This document shows, one piece after another, positions 59,754-64,000 of a stretch of 64,000 nt of DNA; the stretch's first letter is position 1; the number at the start of each line of letters is the position of its first letter. The notes beneath the pieces are model-generated. The model saw only the letters and a program-made list of their open reading frames with translations, searched no databases and was not told the origin of the DNA. Location of the stretch: the NCBI GenBank assembly GCA_942159475.1, contig OW804099.1, forward strand, positions 11,915,146 to 11,979,145, given 5' to 3'. Both the position numbers and the translations under genes were made by a program. The stretch is from Sthenelais limicola (lineage: Eukaryota; Annelida; Polychaeta; Phyllodocida; Sigalionidae).

Positions 59754-60850
59754 AATGTCCTTAACTCCTTTGTCTTGTGTAACTTATAGGAAATAAGAAG
59801 ATGGCAGAAAACTGTTAGTTCATTTCATATAGTTTTTGAATGGAAGGTTTGAGTCTGAGAAACTTCTAGAAAGAACCGGTTTAAACCTGTTTGCTCAAAA
59901 TGCTGACAATATGTGTACACTTGACAGCCTAGATACTACGCTCCTTCTCTGTCAGGATCTCTGTAGGGGGCACTTACCTCAGGTTTAGATCTTAGACCTC
60001 AGAGTCCTCAGTGCTATGCAACCTGTGCTGTATTGGTCATAATAAATACACCACCACCAACATTGATATGGTGAAATTCCACTACTGATATGCACCTGTG
60101 CAGCTACTAACTATGAGTTACTAATGACAACAATCTTCAGAGCAATGACAAAAGGTTCATGTTGTTCATTATCAGTTAGCCATATTCCTCTTTGCAGCTT
60201 TGTAGTAACCAACTTCAAATAAAAGCCCCACAATTCAGAAACTAGCATGATGACCCATTAATCCTTTCAGTTTTATGCACACAAGCACTTCAAAAACCAT
60301 ATACTAAAGAATCAGAAAAATGACATTTATTTTCGATGGGGACAAAATTAAAATTGTTTTTTTATAGAAATAGTGAAAAATGTTTATTTTTAGTTTTTGT
60401 TTTAAAATTTGCATCACGGATTTGAGTGAATATAAATAGCAAATTTGTACGAACTATGTAAGTACTGCAAAATGAGCCCACATTTTGGTCCTCTGATACC
60501 AAATTTAGAAGTGCTGTAATTAAAAAATAAGCACCGAGACATATTGATTGTTTTATATTTGTATGACTAGACACACTTCAAGAATCAAATACCAGTTTCA
60601 AGTTTCAATTTATTTTCATTTTCCACTAGATAATAACATTTGCCTTTAAAACATAATTCTCTCTCCTAAGAGTAAAATAAAAACAATTTAAGTATATTAC
60701 AGAGAACACATTGCAGCACTCTTTATGAGAGCTGTCCAAAGTCTTTATGGGGGCAATGCATTAAGAGCTGGACATCAGGCACTCCTCCTGTGTGGCCACC
60801 TGAAATCACATGAGAGGAGTTGGGGGCTGTGATGGAGACGTGTGAACTAA
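59754..60850. other. Intergenic stretch, nothing definite
   Basis: A minus-strand GAGGTAAGTG donor-like site is at about 59971-59980 with no recognised exon. The segment 60300-60570 is AT-rich and faintly resembles the MITE interior. Confidence 0.4.
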
Positions 60851-60961
60851 ATAAAGTATTGCTGGGTCGATGGCCTGACCCATTACACCCTAATAACCCC
60901 ACTCATACCGCGGGCTGTTATAGGGGTTAATGGATGGCCATCTTTACCAGCAATACTTTAT
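60851..60961. repeat. 111-bp fold-back hairpin
   Basis: ATAAAGTATTGCTGG (60851-60865) is exactly inverted at 60947-60961. GATGGCC/GGCCATC (60869-60875 and 60936-60942) and an imperfect CCATTACACCCTAATAAC-type stem continue inward to a GC loop (CCGCGGGC). It could be a miniature foldback transposon or a structured RNA hairpin. Confidence 0.75.
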
Positions 60962-62216
60962 CCAATAAATAATAATGCTCAAGTCATACCTGTGAGAAAA
61001 GGTGCATCATGTAGTAATTCTAATGCAAAGAAAATACATTATTGAGTGTATAGAAATTCTTCCATTAAATAATCATAGCTGGTATGCAAAGGAATTCAGA
61101 TATTGAAGGTCAATCATAAAATTGAGTAAAAACGATTCAGCTGTTTAAAATGGGGATGAAAAAAAGGTTCTTTATTTCACTCATGCATGTTCCCTCTCCT
61201 AATCTTTCCTCCATTCCCCCTCCAAAGTTTTTGTCACCCGACCACCCAGATAAAGGCTATCAGTGAATATGTGACGCACATCAACTGATAACACATTCAA
61301 ATAGGAGGACCACAGTTGGGCGCCGTTACTTTTTCCACTTGTTCCACACAGAGAAGAACTTGTAGAAGATATACTTTAAAGGATTTACCAATTGGGCTAC
61401 ACGCCCTTCTCTAAGGTAAGCATATTATACAAGTATAATACTTTGTGAACATACACAATTACACAGAATCTGTAGAAGTTAGTTTTTCTATATGTTATAT
61501 TTTCTACTCATTGCTTCTCCTATATAATCTTTTTGCCTCTTCCTTTGCTTGTGATCTCTTGCCTGCTGTTATATATTCATCTTCATCCCAACTTCCCAAC
61601 CATAGAAGAAAGAGCTTCTACAATTACACAGAATCTGTAGGAGTTAGTTTTTCCATATGTTCCATATTTTAGACCTTGCTTCTCCCATATTTGGACCAGG
61701 GAAATGCATATGTGGGGTTACTCAGTGGCAAGCAGAAGAGCTTCTATATAACACCCATACACCCACCCTTTACTCCCTCCAAGCCATTTTGGACATAAGA
61801 AAAGCAAAATGACTAGAATTCTCAGGAGAATGTGAAAGAGGTAGTAGATTTTGCTTTCCCACAGATAGCACTGGTACCCTGAGTGCTCCCATGGCTGCTT
61901 TATAATCAACACTATATATTTCTACCTTTGGTATGTTAACTCTGCTTTGGGTAAGTCTGGCATTAATCAGTGGCAAACAGTGTATCACAGGCATACCTCT
62001 GTATATATGGATACATATTTTCCCCTGCGGCCATTATCAGTCATAGCCACACTCAGAGTGAGGTGAAATGGGTAGTTGGCAAGCACCAACCAACCCCCGC
62101 CACCTGGATGGGGGTCTTGCTGCACAATATATACAAACATTATGGTAATAATATATAGACACAGTCTGTCTATAGTAATGTATGGTGCTGAATACTGGGA
62201 TCTATTCAGGGCTATA
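60962..62216. other. Intergenic stretch with a 70-bp duplication
   Basis: CAATTACACAGAATCTGTAG followed by AGTTAGTTTTTC occurs at 61458 and 61620, with similar following DNA. A CTAAGGTAAGCA donor-like site is at about 61405-61416, preceded by possible 5'-UTR-like sequence, but no reading frame supports an exon. Confidence 0.45.
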
Positions 62217-62627
62217 TGTGATGTGTATTAGGAAAATGAGTCATAAGTCGCAAAATGGATAGTTTTCAAACTGTTTTTTCCACAAGATTTCTTTATTAGA
62301 ATGTTTTGGACTTTTTAGGGTTTTGCAGTTATAGTCATATAAATGCATGTGACAAATTTGAGGACGTTGTATCAAAGATAACTCTGTGTTTTGAAGGCCT
62401 TTATATGGAGTATGTTTAGTTTCTTTACTGATAACTACCCATCTAGAAACATTGCAACATTTATTTTTCAAACATAGAAATATTCAAATATAAAATATAG
62501 AAATACATATTAGGTGTCCTAGTGTTTACTATTATTGGAATTGGCTTGATCTCCTCTTTCCAAATATCGGGATATCTCAAAATCCATATTTTGCGACTCA
62601 GGACTCATTTTCCTAAAACGAATCACA
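62217..62627. mobile_element. 411-bp MITE with TA target duplication
   Basis: The left end TGTGATGTGTATTAGGAAAA then TGAGTCATAAGTCGCAAAA mirrors the right end (TTTTGCGACTCAGGACTCAT, TTTCCTAAAACGAATCACA). TA lies immediately outside at 62215-62216 and 62628-62629. It is the same family as 59349. The TA target suggests mobilisation by a Tc1/mariner-type transposase, an inference. Confidence 0.88.
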
Positions 62628-62629
62628 TA

Positions 62630-64000
62630 TTAGAGAAAGGTGCGCTCCCAGCATTAGGCATCTCCTATATGGATCTGACCATCTCTTTGTCTCTGTCCTT
62701 GCCATGAAGCATTAATGATGGACATTGAGGGCCTGCTGGGGAAAGCCAATGCATTATACACCAAACAGTGCACCAGCATTTTTTGTGATGTACGAAAATA
62801 CAAATTTTAAAAAACCAACCAAATAAATATACACTTAATTCCCTCAACCCTAAGGATGGCAGAGTCTACAACTCCTATAAGTGTACATCTCACCTCACAC
62901 ATTTTGTATGATATTAGGTTTTTTTGAACGGGTGTTAAACTAAGTTTGGGTTCCTCACTTGCAGTCTATCCATGCCAAACACTCGTCCAAACTGATTGAA
63001 AAGATCCATCATCTTTTTGGAAAGATCCTGGACTAATTACAAACTTTCTAATATTTACTTGTCACCTTAAAACCTTTATTGTATTGTTTACTATAACTAT
63101 GCTGAGTGATATTGACCTAGAACAGTGACCTAATTAAGTGCTTGAATGAACTGCTATAACTAACACTACCTTTAGTGCAGGTCATTGTAGATGTAATTGC
63201 TGTTTTATACATAATTGCTTACCGTTAGCACCCACTGCCTTAGATATGGATACTTTCACACTTCTTATGTCATAGAGTATGGCAACCACCCTCTAATTGC
63301 CAAATAGGGGAGGTGCTACAATGCTATAGGTGTTTTGGGGTTAGTGGGGAATTAGTGGCGGCCTAGAAGGGAGTAAAATTGCCCACAGATTTGACAACAT
63401 AATTCTAATCCATGCCAATGTAATATGCACTCTCCTCCTCCTGGCACTCTAGCCTTATCTCTCCATGTTACTGGGACCTAGATGTGGCCCTGTGCGGTGG
63501 GCAGACACTAGGTGTAGTCATATCTCCAGTATACCTGCACCTGTACCAGGCGGGCTCGGTTGTAGTGCAGTCTCTCTATCATTGATTACCATACATTATA
63601 AGGAGTACAGAGTACAGCAGCACAGCGGGAGGAGCATCACATACTACAGTCTAGTGTTAGATAGGTCTATGTCTCTACTCTCTATATCTGCTGTAATATT
63701 GTTAGACTCTTACAGTAATTGAGTATTATCGTGCTTTTCATGTATTTATGTGGAATAAGGTTTTATATTTGCTGAACCAACTCCTCTCTATTGTCTACCA
63801 TGTCAACTTTCTAGGTAAAACAATATTGTTTTTGCCAATAAATTGGTTTCCAGATAAGATTATAGGATTATTTATTGCCTTCCTGATGGTGCATCAACAG
63901 GTCATGGGCTTCTCTGATAGAGATGTTCCAGATCATGCCTATCTTATTATCTTTTCTTTGTTATATAAGTACTAAAGTAGAGCTGCTCTAATTTACAGTG
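62630..64000. other. Intergenic stretch, no supported gene
   Basis: Short + strand ORFs at 63465-63722 and 63748-63975 were examined. Neither has a recognisable domain, signal or convincing splice sites. A partial exon at the right edge cannot be excluded. Confidence 0.4.

Noticed and set aside
63465..63975. Partial exons at the right edge
   Set aside because: The two open frames have no recognised domain, no clear donor or acceptor pair, and composition expected from AT-rich DNA.

Overview
The window is nuclear DNA of an animal, most likely an invertebrate. The evidence is a NACHT-type NLR gene with a clean phase-matched intron, a Ty3/gypsy LTR retrotransposon, a CR1-like LINE tail, several TIR elements and MITEs, and very abundant minisatellites in an AT-rich background. 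No bacterial or viral gene organisation, CRISPR array or confident RNA gene was found. I cannot name the phylum from this sequence; NLR-rich lineages (cnidarians, sponges, amphioxus, some spiralians) are all possible.

Layout. (1) 39-8981, + strand: the 3' part of an NLR-like gene. One exon carries the NACHT ATPase and helical region, followed by a 6.6 kb intron, then a terminal exon with an unfamiliar repeated C-terminal domain. The intron holds a truncated LINE, a 72-bp minisatellite and a 1.15 kb CAACCACACT satellite. (2) 9.2-23 kb: no convincing gene. It contains tandem repeats with unit lengths of 31, 41, 69, 34, 70 and about 92 bp, diverged MITEs, and two inverted-repeat elements (15.5-16.8 kb and 20.9-21.9 kb). 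(3) 23.16-26.74 kb: an 80-bp tandem repeat split by a 3,080-bp TIR element with a TA target duplication and an exactly recoverable empty site. (4) 28-29.2 kb: a possible transmembrane exon on the minus strand and a 51-bp repeat. (5) 30.05-40.87 kb: a very large, homogeneous 60-bp satellite (about 180 units), open in three reading frames but not believable as a gene. It lies between two direct copies of a roughly 150-bp sequence. (6) 43.25-45.57 kb: a 2.3 kb TIR element (GGGCCC termini) carrying a purine-pyrimidine alternating repeat. (7) 47,406-57,954: a complete, young LTR retrotransposon on the minus strand, with 497-bp LTRs differing at 3 sites. It has intact gag, a broken pol whose C-terminus carries AT-hooks, and a broken third ORF downstream of pol. 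(8) 58-64 kb: two MITEs of one TA-target family, a fold-back hairpin, and no convincing gene.

How it fits together: the only host gene with strong support is the NLR at the left edge. The rest is accessory DNA in which transposons have inserted into older tandem repeats and tandem repeats have grown inside introns and transposons. The most distinctive items are the 60-bp satellite with its flanking duplication, the AT-hook/third-ORF Ty3 element, the TA element with its preserved empty site, and the unclassified C-terminal repeats of the NLR. Nothing here is demonstrably a new biological system.
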